From positions 3,558,001 through 3,622,000 of the forward strand of contig NZ_CP116899.1 of assembly GCF_030997045.1 (NCBI RefSeq): a stretch of 64,000 nt of DNA. Direction: 5' to 3'. Below, piece after piece: positions 33,013-42,189 of this stretch. This DNA is from Microbulbifer sp. TB1203 (lineage in GTDB: Bacteria > Pseudomonadota > Gammaproteobacteria > Pseudomonadales > Cellvibrionaceae). Under the pieces are notes generated by a model. The model ran no database searches. It saw only the letters and a program-made list of their open reading frames with translations, and was not told the origin of the DNA. Each line of letters opens with the position of its first letter. Within the stretch, counting starts at the first letter, position 1. The translations under genes and the position numbers were made by a program.

Positions 33013-34035
33013 TCACCGGCCCTCCGCGAAATTGCGCAGTTGTTGGAGGTAATTCTGTTTGGCTTCCGCTGGTAGAAAACTGGCCTCGAAGCCGTTTTGC
33101 AGCAGTTGCAGGGCCTGTTCGCGGTTTAAATTCAATTCGCGATACAGGGCGATGAAATTGTCGTTCAGGTAGCCGCCGAAATAGGCGGGGTCGTCGGAGT
33201 TGACTGTGACCTTCAGGCCCCGCTGCAACAGTTGCAGGATATTGTGTTGTTTCATTTCGGAAAAAACGCGCAGACGCACATTGGAAAACGGGCAGACGGT
33301 CAGCGGAATTTGCCGCTCGCGCAGCTCTTCCACCAGCGATTCGTCCTCCACACAGCGCACACCGTGGTCGATACGCTCCACCTGCAAGTCCTCCAGCGCC
33401 GAACGGATATAAGCCGGCGGCCCCTCCTCGCCGGCGTGGGCGGTCAGGCGGTAGCCGCGCTCCCGCGCGCGGCGGTAGAGTTCGGTAAATTTTTGCGGCG
33501 GATTGCCCTTCTCCCCGCTGGCCAGGCCTACGGCGACGAAGTCGTCGCGGTAGGCTTCCGCCAAATCCAGCACGTGCAGCGCATCCGCCTCCGGCATATG
33601 GCGCAGGAAGCTCAAGATCATCAGCGCGGACTGGCCCCACTGACTGTGGGCATCGGCGATTGCGCGTTTGAAGCCGGCCATAAATACCGGGAATTCAATA
33701 CCGTTGGGTAAATAGATTTGCGGTTCGATCATTATTTCCGTGTGGACGATATTGTTTTCCCGGCAGCGCTGGAGATAGTCCATCATCAGATGGTAAAAAT
33801 CCTCCTCGTCGCGCAGCACCGAGGCGCCCAAATAGTAGAGGTCAAGAAAGCTCTGCAGGTTTTCGAACTGATAGGCGGCTTCCACTTCCTCAAGAGTCTG
33901 GAAGGACAATGGCACATGTGTTTTTTCCGCCAGAGACAGCAGGCGACGGGCCTCCAGGGTGCCGTCCAGGTGGAGGTGCAATTCTGATTTGGGGGCGGCT
34001 TTCAGCCAGTCTTCGAAGTTTTTCTGTTCGCTCAT
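33013..34035 (-). CDS. Adenine deaminase (adenosine-deaminase family)
   Basis: The second of two ATGs (34035) has GTAAGGA at the best distance and gives 340 residues. H20 and H22 in SELHLHLDGTLE, HAGEE, DHGVR and NSDDPAYFGGY give the Zn-dependent deaminase site. The last motif, with FGGY, and CPFSNVRL fit the adenine-specific branch better than adenosine deaminase. It makes hypoxanthine from adenine in the cytoplasm. It fits the purine-breakdown setting. An upstream ATG at 34128 would add a 31-residue Pro/Ser/Lys tail and is rejected. Confidence 0.87.
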   Translation of the reverse strand: MSEQKNFEDWLKAAPKSELHLHLDGTLEARRLLSLAEKTHVPLSFQTLEEVEAAYQFENLQSFLDLYYLGASVLRDEEDFYHLMMDYLQRCRENNIVHTEIMIEPQIYLPNGIEFPVFMAGFKRAIADAHSQWGQSALMILSFLRHMPEADALHVLDLAEAYRDDFVAVGLASGEKGNPPQKFTELYRRARERGYRLTAHAGEEGPPAYIRSALEDLQVERIDHGVRCVEDESLVEELRERQIPLTVCPFSNVRLRVFSEMKQHNILQLLQRGLKVTVNSDDPAYFGGYLNDNFIALYRELNLNREQALQLLQNGFEASFLPAEAKQNYLQQLRNFAEGR

Positions 34036-34366
34036 CATCCTTACTCGCTTTTTTCTCAGGCTTCTACAGGGCGCTATTGTATTGGTCCATGGCGGCGGGG
34101 ATGGCGTCGGTTTGGATTTTGACGCCATTCAAATTCAATAGTGCTCCAGGTGAGAGTCCGCAGTACCGCATTCCCGCATTCCCGCATTCCCGCGCGCGGA
34201 TTTTTCCCCGTCCACTTCATTTGGAATATAGACCCCGGCAGTCCATGCGGTGGCGCGCAATGCTTTTTAGACGCGCTCGCCGACCGCAAATGCGTGGGGC
34301 GGCCATCCGCCAGTATTTCAAGGGCAACAACCAAATAGATCAAGAATGACTTATTCGGTTGTCGGG
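34036..34366. other. Intergenic region with short tandem repeat
   Basis: No gene. GCATTCCC occurs three times in a row with an 8-base period at 34168-34193. Otherwise nothing recognised; it must hold the promoter of the adenine deaminase gene. Confidence 0.5.
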
Positions 34367-35917
34367 TTAATAAGTTTCACACAGCGCCAGGCCGTCGCTG
34401 CGCGGATCGGTGGCGCACTCTACGCGGCCGGCGGCGTCGATATGGATAGCGCCGGCGTGACCCATTATTTCGCTGTGCTCCGGCACTACAGAAATTTCGT
34501 GTCCCAGCGCTTCCAGTTCGGGGCCGATGCGCCGGTACAAGTTCTCTTCCAGTTTCAGGTCGGTGGAAGACTCGCCCCAGGTACGCCCCAGCAGCCAGCG
34601 TCCGTCGGCGACGGACTCGGCCAGCGGCCTGCCTTCATAGAAGCAACGCGCAAACAGCGCCGCCTGGGTCTGCGGCTGGCCCTCGCCGCCCATGGTGCCG
34701 TAGGCGACGCGCGCGCCGTCGGCGAACTGCGCCATGGCCGGGTTCAATGTGTGGAAGGGTTTCTTGCCCGGCGCTGCACAGTTGCGCGACGCCGGATCGC
34801 GGGAGAAGCCCAGGCCGCGGTTGTTCCACACCAGCCCCAGGCATGGCAGCACCAGGCCGGAGCCGAATTCCCAGTAGATGCTCTGGATAAAACTCACCAA
34901 AGTGCCGTCTTTATCCAGTGCGCCCATCCACACGGTGTCGCCGGGTTCCGCCTCTTTGCCCCAGGGCAACGCCCGGTCCGCGCGGATATTCCCCGCCAGT
35001 TCGCGGATATGGTCCGGCTGCAATAATTCGGACCAGCGTTCGCTCAGGCAACGCGGGTCCGCCACCTCCCGGTCGCGCACCAGGAAGGCCTGTTTGGTGG
35101 CCTCGATCAGGTGGTGCACCCGCTGCACCTCCTCCCAGTGGGATTGATACAGCTGGTCGTAGATGGCCAGGATCAGCAGCGAGGCGATCCCTTGGGTGGG
35201 CGGGCCCAGGTTGAACAGCTGCGCCTGTGAAGTCTGTATATTGAGGGGCGACTGCCATTGCGCGCGGTACCTGCGGAAATCTCCCAGGCGCAACGGGCTG
35301 CCCGCCACCTCCAGTGCCAGGGCCATCTCCTCCGCCAGGGAGCCTCGGTAGAAGCTGTCCAGCCCCTCCGCCGCCAGGCGCTGGAAAAGCCGGCCCAGAC
35401 GCGGGTTGCGCAGCCCCTCGCCCGCTTGCGGCATTCGCCCGTCCGGGTAATAGAGTTTCCGGATATCCGTGCAGCCCTCGCCCGCCAGTTTGCGCAGCGC
35501 CGCCCGCAGGCTGGCGGTGACTTCTATGCCTTCCTCGCAGCCGCGCCGCGCTTCGGCGAACAGAATTTCCAGCGGTAACGGCTCGGCAAATTCCGAAGTA
35601 GTTTCCCGCGCCGCCTGCCAGCCGGCTACCGTGCCCGCCATGGTCAGGGCCGCGCCGGCGCCGCGGCTCGGCGGTGCCGTTTCCGGTTCCAGGGCCATAG
35701 CTGCGCAGCCGGCGGCGTCGATGGCGACCGGCTGCGCATCTTTGCGCTGGATCAGCCAGAAGCCGTCGCCGCCCAGGCTGTTCATATGCGGGTAATGCAC
35801 GGCGATGGCCGCGGCGGCGGCGATCATCGCGTCCACGGCCGAGCCGCCGCGGCGGAGTATCGCCATGCCTGCTTCGGTAGCCTTGAAGTGGGGGGCGGTG
35901 AAGGCGATTTGGGTCAT
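34367..35917 (-). CDS. hpxW: Gamma-glutamyltransferase-family amidohydrolase, HpxW-like
   Basis: A 516-residue Ntn-hydrolase of the gamma-glutamyltransferase fold. The T in GDTVWMGALDKDG is the autocleavage/catalytic Thr, and GTMGGEGQPQTQ near 415 is the conserved second motif. It has no signal peptide, unlike periplasmic GGT. The gene's companions (HpxX- and HpxY-like proteins at 40511 and 40711) make it a candidate for HpxW, reported as an oxamate amidohydrolase in Klebsiella purine use. Plain GGT activity remains possible. Confidence 0.85.
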   Translation of the reverse strand: MTQIAFTAPHFKATEAGMAILRRGGSAVDAMIAAAAAIAVHYPHMNSLGGDGFWLIQRKDAQPVAIDAAGCAAMALEPETAPPSRGAGAALTMAGTVAGWQAARETTSEFAEPLPLEILFAEARRGCEEGIEVTASLRAALRKLAGEGCTDIRKLYYPDGRMPQAGEGLRNPRLGRLFQRLAAEGLDSFYRGSLAEEMALALEVAGSPLRLGDFRRYRAQWQSPLNIQTSQAQLFNLGPPTQGIASLLILAIYDQLYQSHWEEVQRVHHLIEATKQAFLVRDREVADPRCLSERWSELLQPDHIRELAGNIRADRALPWGKEAEPGDTVWMGALDKDGTLVSFIQSIYWEFGSGLVLPCLGLVWNNRGLGFSRDPASRNCAAPGKKPFHTLNPAMAQFADGARVAYGTMGGEGQPQTQAALFARCFYEGRPLAESVADGRWLLGRTWGESSTDLKLEENLYRRIGPELEALGHEISVVPEHSEIMGHAGAIHIDAAGRVECATDPRSDGLALCETY

Positions 35918-35921
35918 TAAG

Positions 35922-36995
35922 TTAATTTATTGAGCGTGGAATGGTGTCTTTATAGCTGTCCCAGTTAGCCAGCAACTCGTCGATCACCACCGAGCCGACA
36001 CTGTAGGCGGATTCCAGTGAGGCCTGCAGGCCGGGGTAGCCCTCGTTGTCCTTGAGCAGGTTTTCCACCGCGGTCATCCCGGGAGGCGGCGTGGTGTAGT
36101 TGCTGGCGGTGCGCAGCACCATCAGGCGCTGCACATCCGCGCGCCCGGTTTTGCTCAGCCACAGCAGCGACTGGTAGGTGCCGGTATCCTCCATGGCCGA
36201 GGAGACAAACTGGCCCTCGCCGTCGGTCCAGTAGTCCACCCAGCGGTTGGCCCAGTCGTTCATCAGGTCGCCGTGCCAGTAGGTCATGGCCGCCAGGTTG
36301 TCCCCCTTCAGCACGAACGGCTCGCGCTGCGCCGCAGGGGTTCCGGTGTAGAGCGCGCGCACGGGCTCCATGCCGGGGAAATCCTGCAGCTTCATATCCT
36401 TGGTGAGCCCGTAGGCCCAGTCGCTCAGGGATTTATTCAGCGCGAAGACTTCGCCGCTGGGTTCCGGGCGTTTGTCCATGGGGCCCTTGCTGTCGCGGGC
36501 GAAATAACCGAACGGCCAGTCCTCGGGAATTTCCCGCGGGTCGATTTCGTGGGCCAGGTCGCCGTCCACCACGTAGTCGGCCCAGGCGGCGGAGCCGATG
36601 GAGGCGTCTGCCGGGTCGAAGCCGGAGATACCCGCCACCAGCCAATAGGCCTTGCTCAGGTCAAAGCGCGGGTCCATACCCAGGGCCATTACCGAGGCGG
36701 CGGACTTGGCGGTGCCTATGCCGGTGACCATGCCGAGGATCTGCGATTCCGCGTTGTAGTGCAGGTCGTGATGGCCGTGAAAGGGCAGTACCTGGTCCAG
36801 CTTGCGGCGCTCATTCCACAACTGGAATTCGCCAGCGGTATCGCCGCTGTCCTCGCCGATTTCGAACATGGTGACTACCACTACTTTTACCGGTAGCGGA
36901 GTTTCTTTTTTTGTTAGCGGAGCTATGGCTTCGCGCTCGGCGTTGCAGGCGAGCAGGCCGAGGGTGAGAAAGACAATTGATATTTTTTTCAGCAT
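35922..36995 (-). CDS. Purine nucleoside permease (NUP family), lipoprotein-like
   Basis: A 357-residue protein with signal and lipobox LLAC (Cys 17). The mature part fits the NUP family (VKVVVVTMFEIGEDSGDTAGEFQLW, GIGTAKSAASVMALGMDPRFDLSKAY, TSNYTTPPPGMTAVENL-like segment), which has a nucleoside-phosphorylase fold and was first known from Candida as a nucleoside transporter. In bacteria it is exported or anchored and probably binds or cleaves purine nucleosides outside the cytoplasm. It stops 4 bases before hpxW starts and is likely cotranscribed. Confidence 0.88.
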   Translation of the reverse strand: MLKKISIVFLTLGLLACNAEREAIAPLTKKETPLPVKVVVVTMFEIGEDSGDTAGEFQLWNERRKLDQVLPFHGHHDLHYNAESQILGMVTGIGTAKSAASVMALGMDPRFDLSKAYWLVAGISGFDPADASIGSAAWADYVVDGDLAHEIDPREIPEDWPFGYFARDSKGPMDKRPEPSGEVFALNKSLSDWAYGLTKDMKLQDFPGMEPVRALYTGTPAAQREPFVLKGDNLAAMTYWHGDLMNDWANRWVDYWTDGEGQFVSSAMEDTGTYQSLLWLSKTGRADVQRLMVLRTASNYTTPPPGMTAVENLLKDNEGYPGLQASLESAYSVGSVVIDELLANWDSYKDTIPRSIN

Positions 36996-37014
36996 TGTTA
37001 AATTCCTATTTTTG

Positions 37015-37101
37015 TAGGATGGGCAAAGCTCGCGCAGCGAGTGTGCCCATCATTCCGGTAGGTTATGATGGGCACGTCGCTTCGCTCCTTTGCCCATCCT
37101 A
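37015..37101. repeat. Dispersed palindromic repeat R1
   Basis: GTAGGATGGGCAAAGCTCGC GCAGCGAGTGTGCCCATC, loop, GATGGGCACGTCGCTTCGCT CCTTTGCCCATCCTAC. It lies just upstream of the nucleoside permease gene, next to half of repeat R3 (TTCGCCTGCAAGCAGGCTCC, 37127-37146). Confidence 0.8.
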
Positions 37102-37150
37102 CGGGAGTTTCCCTGCTCCGAATCGTTCGCCTGCAAGCAGGCTCCTGATA

Positions 37151-38635
37151 TGGATTGACCTGTCAACTATTGGCACTGCATTTTCCGTTGTTCCTCTCTG
37201 TCAGTGGCTTCGGGTCAGGACATGAAAGGCTGTTTGCGACGGTGGATCATTCTGATATGCGTGGGTTGGTTACCGACCTGACTTCACTTCGTCGCGGAGC
37301 TGCCTTTCTCTACTGTCGTGGGTCACCCTCCGGGCTCGAAGGGCGCCACATAGGAGCCTCTAGGGTTCTCCTCACCGGCCTCCCATGCCCTGACCCGAAG
37401 CCACTGACAACAGTTCATGCCACAACCTTGCTGCCGTGCGGCTTGCCGGCTACTTCACAGGCGATCGCCCAGATAAAACCCGCCAGCTCGCGGGCTATCG
37501 CTGTGACGACCACGTTCTTCAATTTGCCGGCCTGCAGCAGCTTCTGGTAACGCCCACACAAGCGCTTCTGGCTCTCCCAAGCTATGGCCTGCACCCGGTC
37601 TGAGGTCTTCTCGGCCCGCCGCTGGATACAGCGTGTCTTGCGCGCCGGGTAGCGGTAGCTGTGCGCTGATTCCACCAGTACCCGCCGCACGTGGCCGTTG
37701 CCCGTGCGGGTGATGCCGCCCTGGCGACGACTCTCCCCGCTGGAGTGTTCGCTGGGTACCACGCCAAGATAGGCCATCAGTTCCCGTGGGGAGTCGAAGC
37801 GGGTGATGTCTCCCAGCTCCGCCAGGATCGTCATCGCGGTAACCACGTCGACACCACGCAGGGCCATCAGGCCTTCCGCCACCGGCTGCAATGTCCAACC
37901 TTGCAGCGCCTCGCGCATGACCTTCTCCAGGTCTTCTACCCGCTGCTGAGCCGCACTGACCGCATCGACGTACTCCTGCAAGACGATCTGCTGGACGGGA
38001 CTGTCAAACTTCACTTCCTCCAGCCAGCGCCAATGGGCCTGGGTCCAGCGGCTCTTCCCCTGGTAAACCTTACCGTGCCGGAGCAGGAAGGCGCCCAGTC
38101 GCTGGCGGGATTTCAGCTCTATCGCCTTCATGTCCTCCCGCGCGCGGGTCAGATCGCGCATGGCTTCCTGTTCCTGGTCCGGAACCCACACCGGGGTCAG
38201 CTCTCCAGCCCTGTGCAGGCGCGCCAGCATCTGGGCATCCCGGCGATCCGTCTTTAGCCGCTCCCCCGGCTTGCGGGGGATCAGCGATGGCGCTACCACG
38301 TCGCACTCATGGCCCCGGTTGGTCAGCTCGCGATACAGCCCGTAGCCGGTGGGGCCCGCTTCATAACAGACGTTCAGTACCTCACCATTGGGGCTCAAGC
38401 GCTTGAGCAGCTTGCGGATAGAGGTGCTGTCGTGCGCAATTTCTCCCAAGTACTCCGGGTTGTCCCGACCTTCCCGGGCCACCGCAACCGCAATACTGTT
38501 CTTATGAACATCCAAACCGACGTAGATATTGTTAAACTCTTGCATGACCTGCCCCCTCGATGTGGCTCTGTGTTTAGGGTTTTTTCCCAACCTCCAAACA
38601 TAACCCACGATGTCGAGGCTGGGCAGGTCAATCCA
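37151..38635 (-). mobile_element. IS110-family insertion sequence, IS1111 type
   Basis: Inverted repeats TGGATTGACCTG (37151-37162) and CAGGTCAATCCA (38624-38635) are perfect over 12 bases, the subterminal repeats typical of the IS1111 group. Between them is one transposase gene, a short 5' non-coding end (about 80 bases) and a long 3' non-coding end (about 250 bases, 37163-37414) with a 20-bp inverted repeat at 37200-37219/37389-37408. It separates the nucleoside permease gene from the ADGF gene. No second copy is in the window. Confidence 0.85.
37415..38545 (-). CDS. IS110/IS1111-family transposase
   Basis: ATG 38545 gives 376 residues. The N-terminal DEDD RuvC-like domain has D in YVGLDVHKNS, E in VCYEAGPTGYG and D in KTDRRDAQMLA; the C-terminal Transposase_20 domain has LRGVDVVTAMTILAELGDI and YLGVVPSEHSSG with the Ser-rich recombinase site. 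The frame is intact. IS110-type enzymes are guided by a structured RNA from the element's non-coding end. An upstream start at 38608 would run through the IS end and is not used. Confidence 0.93.
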   Translation of the reverse strand: MQEFNNIYVGLDVHKNSIAVAVAREGRDNPEYLGEIAHDSTSIRKLLKRLSPNGEVLNVCYEAGPTGYGLYRELTNRGHECDVVAPSLIPRKPGERLKTDRRDAQMLARLHRAGELTPVWVPDQEQEAMRDLTRAREDMKAIELKSRQRLGAFLLRHGKVYQGKSRWTQAHWRWLEEVKFDSPVQQIVLQEYVDAVSAAQQRVEDLEKVMREALQGWTLQPVAEGLMALRGVDVVTAMTILAELGDITRFDSPRELMAYLGVVPSEHSSGESRRQGGITRTGNGHVRRVLVESAHSYRYPARKTRCIQRRAEKTSDRVQAIAWESQKRLCGRYQKLLQAGKLKNVVVTAIARELAGFIWAIACEVAGKPHGSKVVA

Positions 38636-38759
38636 TGATGTCTACAGGGAGCGCAATCAACCTCGGCGGTTTTGTGCCTGGCGCTGGGGATCTTCGGCGT
38701 ACTTCATCCAGCGAGTCGCGGAGGTTGCAACCTTGTGCACCCTGCAATTGCAAATTTTT

Positions 38760-40181
38760 TCAGTTCAGTGCGCAGAGCTCATAGTGCGCACAGATAAACC
38801 CCCGCGGCACGGGGACTTCCCCCTGCGTCCAGAAATGTCCCCGTTGCGCCCGGCGCTCGAAAGCGGCGACGCGGCGCTCGAACTTATCCACCAGCTCTCC
38901 TCGGGTCTCCTCGTCGGCAAAGCTGTAAGCCAGGGAGTTGCGGCCGAGCAGCACCAATTCCTCCCAGGAGAGGTTGAACTCCTTCACCGCCACAAAAAAT
39001 TCATCGGTCATGATGGAATCCCACATGCCGCGGTCATCGGTGGACAGGGCCACCGGCACGCCGGTACGCAGGTATTCGGGAAAGGGGTGCTCGCCGTAGT
39101 CGTTCACGTATTCCAGCAGCAGGTTGCTGATCAGGTTGATCTCCACCAGGTAGGGCCCATGGCGCATGGCCAGCAGGGTGTCGGGATCATCGATCAGGTT
39201 GATACCGTGACCGATGCGGTCGGCGCCCAGCAGCAATGTGTCGCGCACATGGCGGTTGGGCTCGTCCACCTCGCCGGCATGGATGGACAGCTTCACCCCG
39301 GGATACTGCCGGCGCAGTTTGCGCAGTGTCGGCAGGAAGCGCAGCGGGTAACCCTTATCGTTGTCCTCGCGGCCGACCATATTCACCGCCACCCAGAGAT
39401 CGCTGTTGTTGTGCACGAAGCGGTAGAGGGTACCGAGAATCTCTTCCGCCCGCGGGTGGAAGCGCAGTAGCGAACTCTGGAAGCGCACCGTCACGCCGGT
39501 CTTCCGCGCGTCCGCGCGACGGATTCGCTCGCGGTAGATGGCCGCCACCTCGTCGGGGCTGAAGGCTCCGCCGTCCGCGCGCAGGAATCCGTGCACGCCC
39601 ACCTGGGGTTCGAAGTACAGCAGGCCCTCTTCGCCAAAATACTTCATATTCAGGTAGATCAGTTCGGCGATGATATAGGGATTCTTGTACAGCTCGTTCA
39701 GGCGCTGCCAGTGGGTCTGGAAAAATTCATCGCGGCCCTCGTGGGGCTTGTCCAGACGGATGCTGTTCTGCCAGCCCAGCCGCTCTTCGCTGCTCAGTTC
39801 CGCCAGCGATTTGTATTCGCGTTTTTCGCAGTCGGGGAGTTTGTCGTAGGTGGCGGAAAGGATATTCTGGAACAGCAGCAGGTAGGGCTGCGCGGAAAAT
39901 TCATTGGTGCCATAGTCACGGCAGTTTTCGATCCGCACCTTGGTGTAGTAGCGGTAGCCCCGCTCTTCCTGCTGCAGCGCCAGCCGGTACCACCACTCGG
40001 AGAAGCCGGCCCCGGAAATATGATTGTGCAGATCCCCGCCCTTGGGCATGGCGTACAGGAAACGGTAGAGTTCCGCGTCACTGGCGTCGCGCTTGAACAC
40101 TTCGAACCAGTTGTCATCCGCGATCGCCGCACCAGAAAAAAGCATGACACACAGAAAACGACCTATAAATTTGCACCGCAT
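38760..40181 (-). CDS. Exported adenosine deaminase-like protein (ADGF/ADA2-type)
   Basis: ATG 40181 gives 473 residues with a signal peptide (cleavage near GAAIA, residue 19). GGDLHNHISGAGF, SIHAGEVDE, DRIGHGINL and ALSTDDRG supply the four Zn/catalytic motifs of adenosine deaminases; the overall length and the inserted region (YGTNEFSAQPYLLL...) fit the secreted ADGF group rather than cytoplasmic Add. It would deaminate adenosine in the periplasm or outside, feeding the purine genes around it. Its 3' side is separated from the nucleoside permease gene by the IS. Confidence 0.88.
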   Translation of the reverse strand: MRCKFIGRFLCVMLFSGAAIADDNWFEVFKRDASDAELYRFLYAMPKGGDLHNHISGAGFSEWWYRLALQQEERGYRYYTKVRIENCRDYGTNEFSAQPYLLLFQNILSATYDKLPDCEKREYKSLAELSSEERLGWQNSIRLDKPHEGRDEFFQTHWQRLNELYKNPYIIAELIYLNMKYFGEEGLLYFEPQVGVHGFLRADGGAFSPDEVAAIYRERIRRADARKTGVTVRFQSSLLRFHPRAEEILGTLYRFVHNNSDLWVAVNMVGREDNDKGYPLRFLPTLRKLRRQYPGVKLSIHAGEVDEPNRHVRDTLLLGADRIGHGINLIDDPDTLLAMRHGPYLVEINLISNLLLEYVNDYGEHPFPEYLRTGVPVALSTDDRGMWDSIMTDEFFVAVKEFNLSWEELVLLGRNSLAYSFADEETRGELVDKFERRVAAFERRAQRGHFWTQGEVPVPRGFICAHYELCALN

Positions 40182-40510
40182 CGGATTTTTCTCCCTATGT
40201 CGATCATCGCACTTTATCCATGTCACAACCGCCGTACCAAGTCGCAATCGGTATGCCAACCCCAGGCCGAATGGACAGCTTTTTGCATCGGGTATTAATC
40301 CGCAACGGAGGATAAACACAATCATGACCGACCACTACCCCCGCGACCCGCTGGGCTACGGTGCGGAGCCAAAGCAGGGGGATACCCGGGCGGCCAGTGT
40401 ACAAACTGCGCACACACACCCACAATAAGTACGCAGACCGCGAGCAGCGGGCCGATCCATAGGGTGGATAAGCACAGCGCATCCACCCTACGCAACTATT
40501 GAGAGTCTCT
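40182..40510. other. Intergenic region with short ORF and small hairpin repeat
   Basis: A 34-codon ORF at 40324-40428 (MTDHYPRDPLGYG...) with GGAGG 12 bases upstream looks gene-like at its start but is not recognised; it may be the head of a lost gene. TAGGGTGGATAAGCACAGCG CATCCACCCTACGC (40460-40493) is a common kind of small palindromic repeat (stem TAGGGTGGAT/ATCCACCCTA). Confidence 0.5.
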
Positions 40511-40714
40511 ATGGCAACAGAAAGCCACTTTGATCCGCAGACTTATCTGGAACTGATGCAAACCGTCGCGGGCATTCCCGTCCGCGACGAGTGGAAAACC
40601 GGCGTGGCCCAGCACTTGGCCACCGCAGCAAAAATGGCGGGAATTGTGGAATCGGCGGAGATAGACCCGGACACCATCGACCTCGCCAATGTTTTCCGGG
40701 TGAAGTCGCCGTGA
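40511..40714 (+). CDS. hpxX: AtzG/HpxX-like small partner of amidase (DUF4089)
   Basis: A 67-residue protein, ESHFDPQTYLELMQTVAGIP... to VFRVKSP, with the shape of DUF4089/AtzG: a short helical protein that binds and stabilises an AtzE-type amidase in a GatC-like way. Its stop overlaps the start of that amidase (GTGA). An in-frame TTG at 40499 is a poorer start. Confidence 0.88.
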   Translation: MATESHFDPQTYLELMQTVAGIPVRDEWKTGVAQHLATAAKMAGIVESAEIDPDTIDLANVFRVKSP

Positions 40715-42105
40715 ACGGACTGCTCTTTTCCTCCGCCAGCGCCATCGCCGACGGTGTAAACAGCGGCCGCTTCAGCACCAGCGAAGTGGTGGATTTTTTC
40801 CTCGCCCATATCGAGGAGCAGCATCCGACCCTGAACGCCTTTACCCGGGTGCTGGCCGAGCGGGCGAGGCAGCGGGCCGCACAACTGGACGCGATGACGG
40901 CCCGGGGAGAAAACCCCGGCCCGCTCGCCGGAGTGCCCTTTGCAGCGAAAAACCTGTTCGATATCCGCGGCCTCACCACCCTCGCCGGCTCGGCGATCAA
41001 CGTCGGCAACCCACCCGCCCGCGAAGACGCATTGCTGATCCAGCGCCTGGAGGAAAAGGGGGCGATACTCATTGGCGCCCTGGGCATGGGCGAATACGCC
41101 TACGACTTTACCGGCGAGAATCGCCACTACGGCAACTGCGCCAACCCCTGGAACACCAAGCATATGAGCGGCGGTTCCTCCTCCGGCTCCGGCGCCGCGG
41201 TGGGCGGTGGACTGGTGCCGCTGGCACTGGGCTCCGACACCAACGGCTCCATCCGTGTACCCGCGTCCTTCTGCGGCATCTTCGGCCTCAAGCCCACCTA
41301 TGGGCGCCTGCCGCGCACCGGTAGTTACCCGTTCTGCGACAGCCTCGACCACGTCGGGCCCCTGGCGCGCAGCTGCGAGGACCTGGCCCGCAGTTTCGAC
41401 GCCATGCAGGGCTACAGCGCGAGCGACCACGCCTGCGCAGATCGGGCACCCATGGATACGATGGCCGAATTGGAAAAGGGTGTAGATGGTTTACGCATCA
41501 CCCGCGCCGCTGGCTATTTCTCTTTGGAGGATTTTCCCCAGGCGCAGCGCGCGGTGGACAAGGTGTGCCGGGCCCTGGAGTGCACCGACGAAATCGAACT
41601 GCCCGGCACCCTGGAGGGCCGCTCCGCGGCCTACCTGATCACCAATGTGGAAGGTAGCCGGCTGCACCTGTCGCGGCTGCAAACCCGGCCGCAGGATTTC
41701 GACCCGGACACCCGCGACCGCTTTATCGCCGGTGCCCTGCTCCCGGCGGCCTGGTACGCGCGCGCCCAGCAGGTACGGCACTGGTATGCGGAAAAGGTGC
41801 GCGAGGTGTTCGCCAATGTGGACGTAATTGTCGCCGCGGCGACGCCCTGCGTGGCGCCGCGGATGGGGGAGAAAATATTGAATATCCGCGGCGAGGAACA
41901 GCCGTTGCGGCCCAACCTGGGCTACTTCACCCAGCCAATCTCCACCGCCGGCCTGCCCTGCTGCGTCGTTCCCACCCTGGACGAGAAAAGCGGCCTGCCT
42001 ATCGGCGTGCAGATTATCGCCGCGCCCTGGCGTGAGGACTGGTGCCTGCGCGTGGCCAACCACCTGGAGCAACAGGGCTTCACCGCCCCACGCCCCCACC
42101 TGTAG
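40711..42105 (+). CDS. hpxY: AtzE/HpxY-like amidase
   Basis: GTG 40711 gives 464 residues. The amidase-signature triad is visible: K in GVPFAAKNLFD, first S in GGSSSGSGAAVGGG and second S in GSDTNGSIRVPAS. With AtzG-like HpxX it should form a heterotetramer. AtzE hydrolyses 1-carboxybiuret in cyanurate breakdown; the proteobacterial relatives next to GGT-like HpxW are tied to purine/oxalurate nitrogen release. The exact substrate is open. Confidence 0.88.
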   Translation: MNGLLFSSASAIADGVNSGRFSTSEVVDFFLAHIEEQHPTLNAFTRVLAERARQRAAQLDAMTARGENPGPLAGVPFAAKNLFDIRGLTTLAGSAINVGNPPAREDALLIQRLEEKGAILIGALGMGEYAYDFTGENRHYGNCANPWNTKHMSGGSSSGSGAAVGGGLVPLALGSDTNGSIRVPASFCGIFGLKPTYGRLPRTGSYPFCDSLDHVGPLARSCEDLARSFDAMQGYSASDHACADRAPMDTMAELEKGVDGLRITRAAGYFSLEDFPQAQRAVDKVCRALECTDEIELPGTLEGRSAAYLITNVEGSRLHLSRLQTRPQDFDPDTRDRFIAGALLPAAWYARAQQVRHWYAEKVREVFANVDVIVAAATPCVAPRMGEKILNIRGEEQPLRPNLGYFTQPISTAGLPCCVVPTLDEKSGLPIGVQIIAAPWREDWCLRVANHLEQQGFTAPRPHL

Positions 42106-42189
42106 GAGCGGCCCATGGCCGCGATCGGCCTGCACTACGAAGCAATGCCGATCGCGGCCATGGGCGGATGGCCGCCCCGCCGCTCCTAC
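42104..42189. repeat. Dispersed palindromic repeat R2
   Basis: TAGGAGCGGCCCATGGCCGC GATCGGC ... GCCGATCGCGGCCATGGGCG ... CCGCTCCTA folds into one long hairpin between the convergent amidase and permease genes; could also act as terminator. Related copies: 4218-4254 (half) and 62514-62588. Confidence 0.8.

Noticed and set aside
34168..34193. CRISPR-like short tandem repeat (GCATTCCC x3)
   Set aside because: Units are 8 bases without spacers; a simple sequence repeat only.
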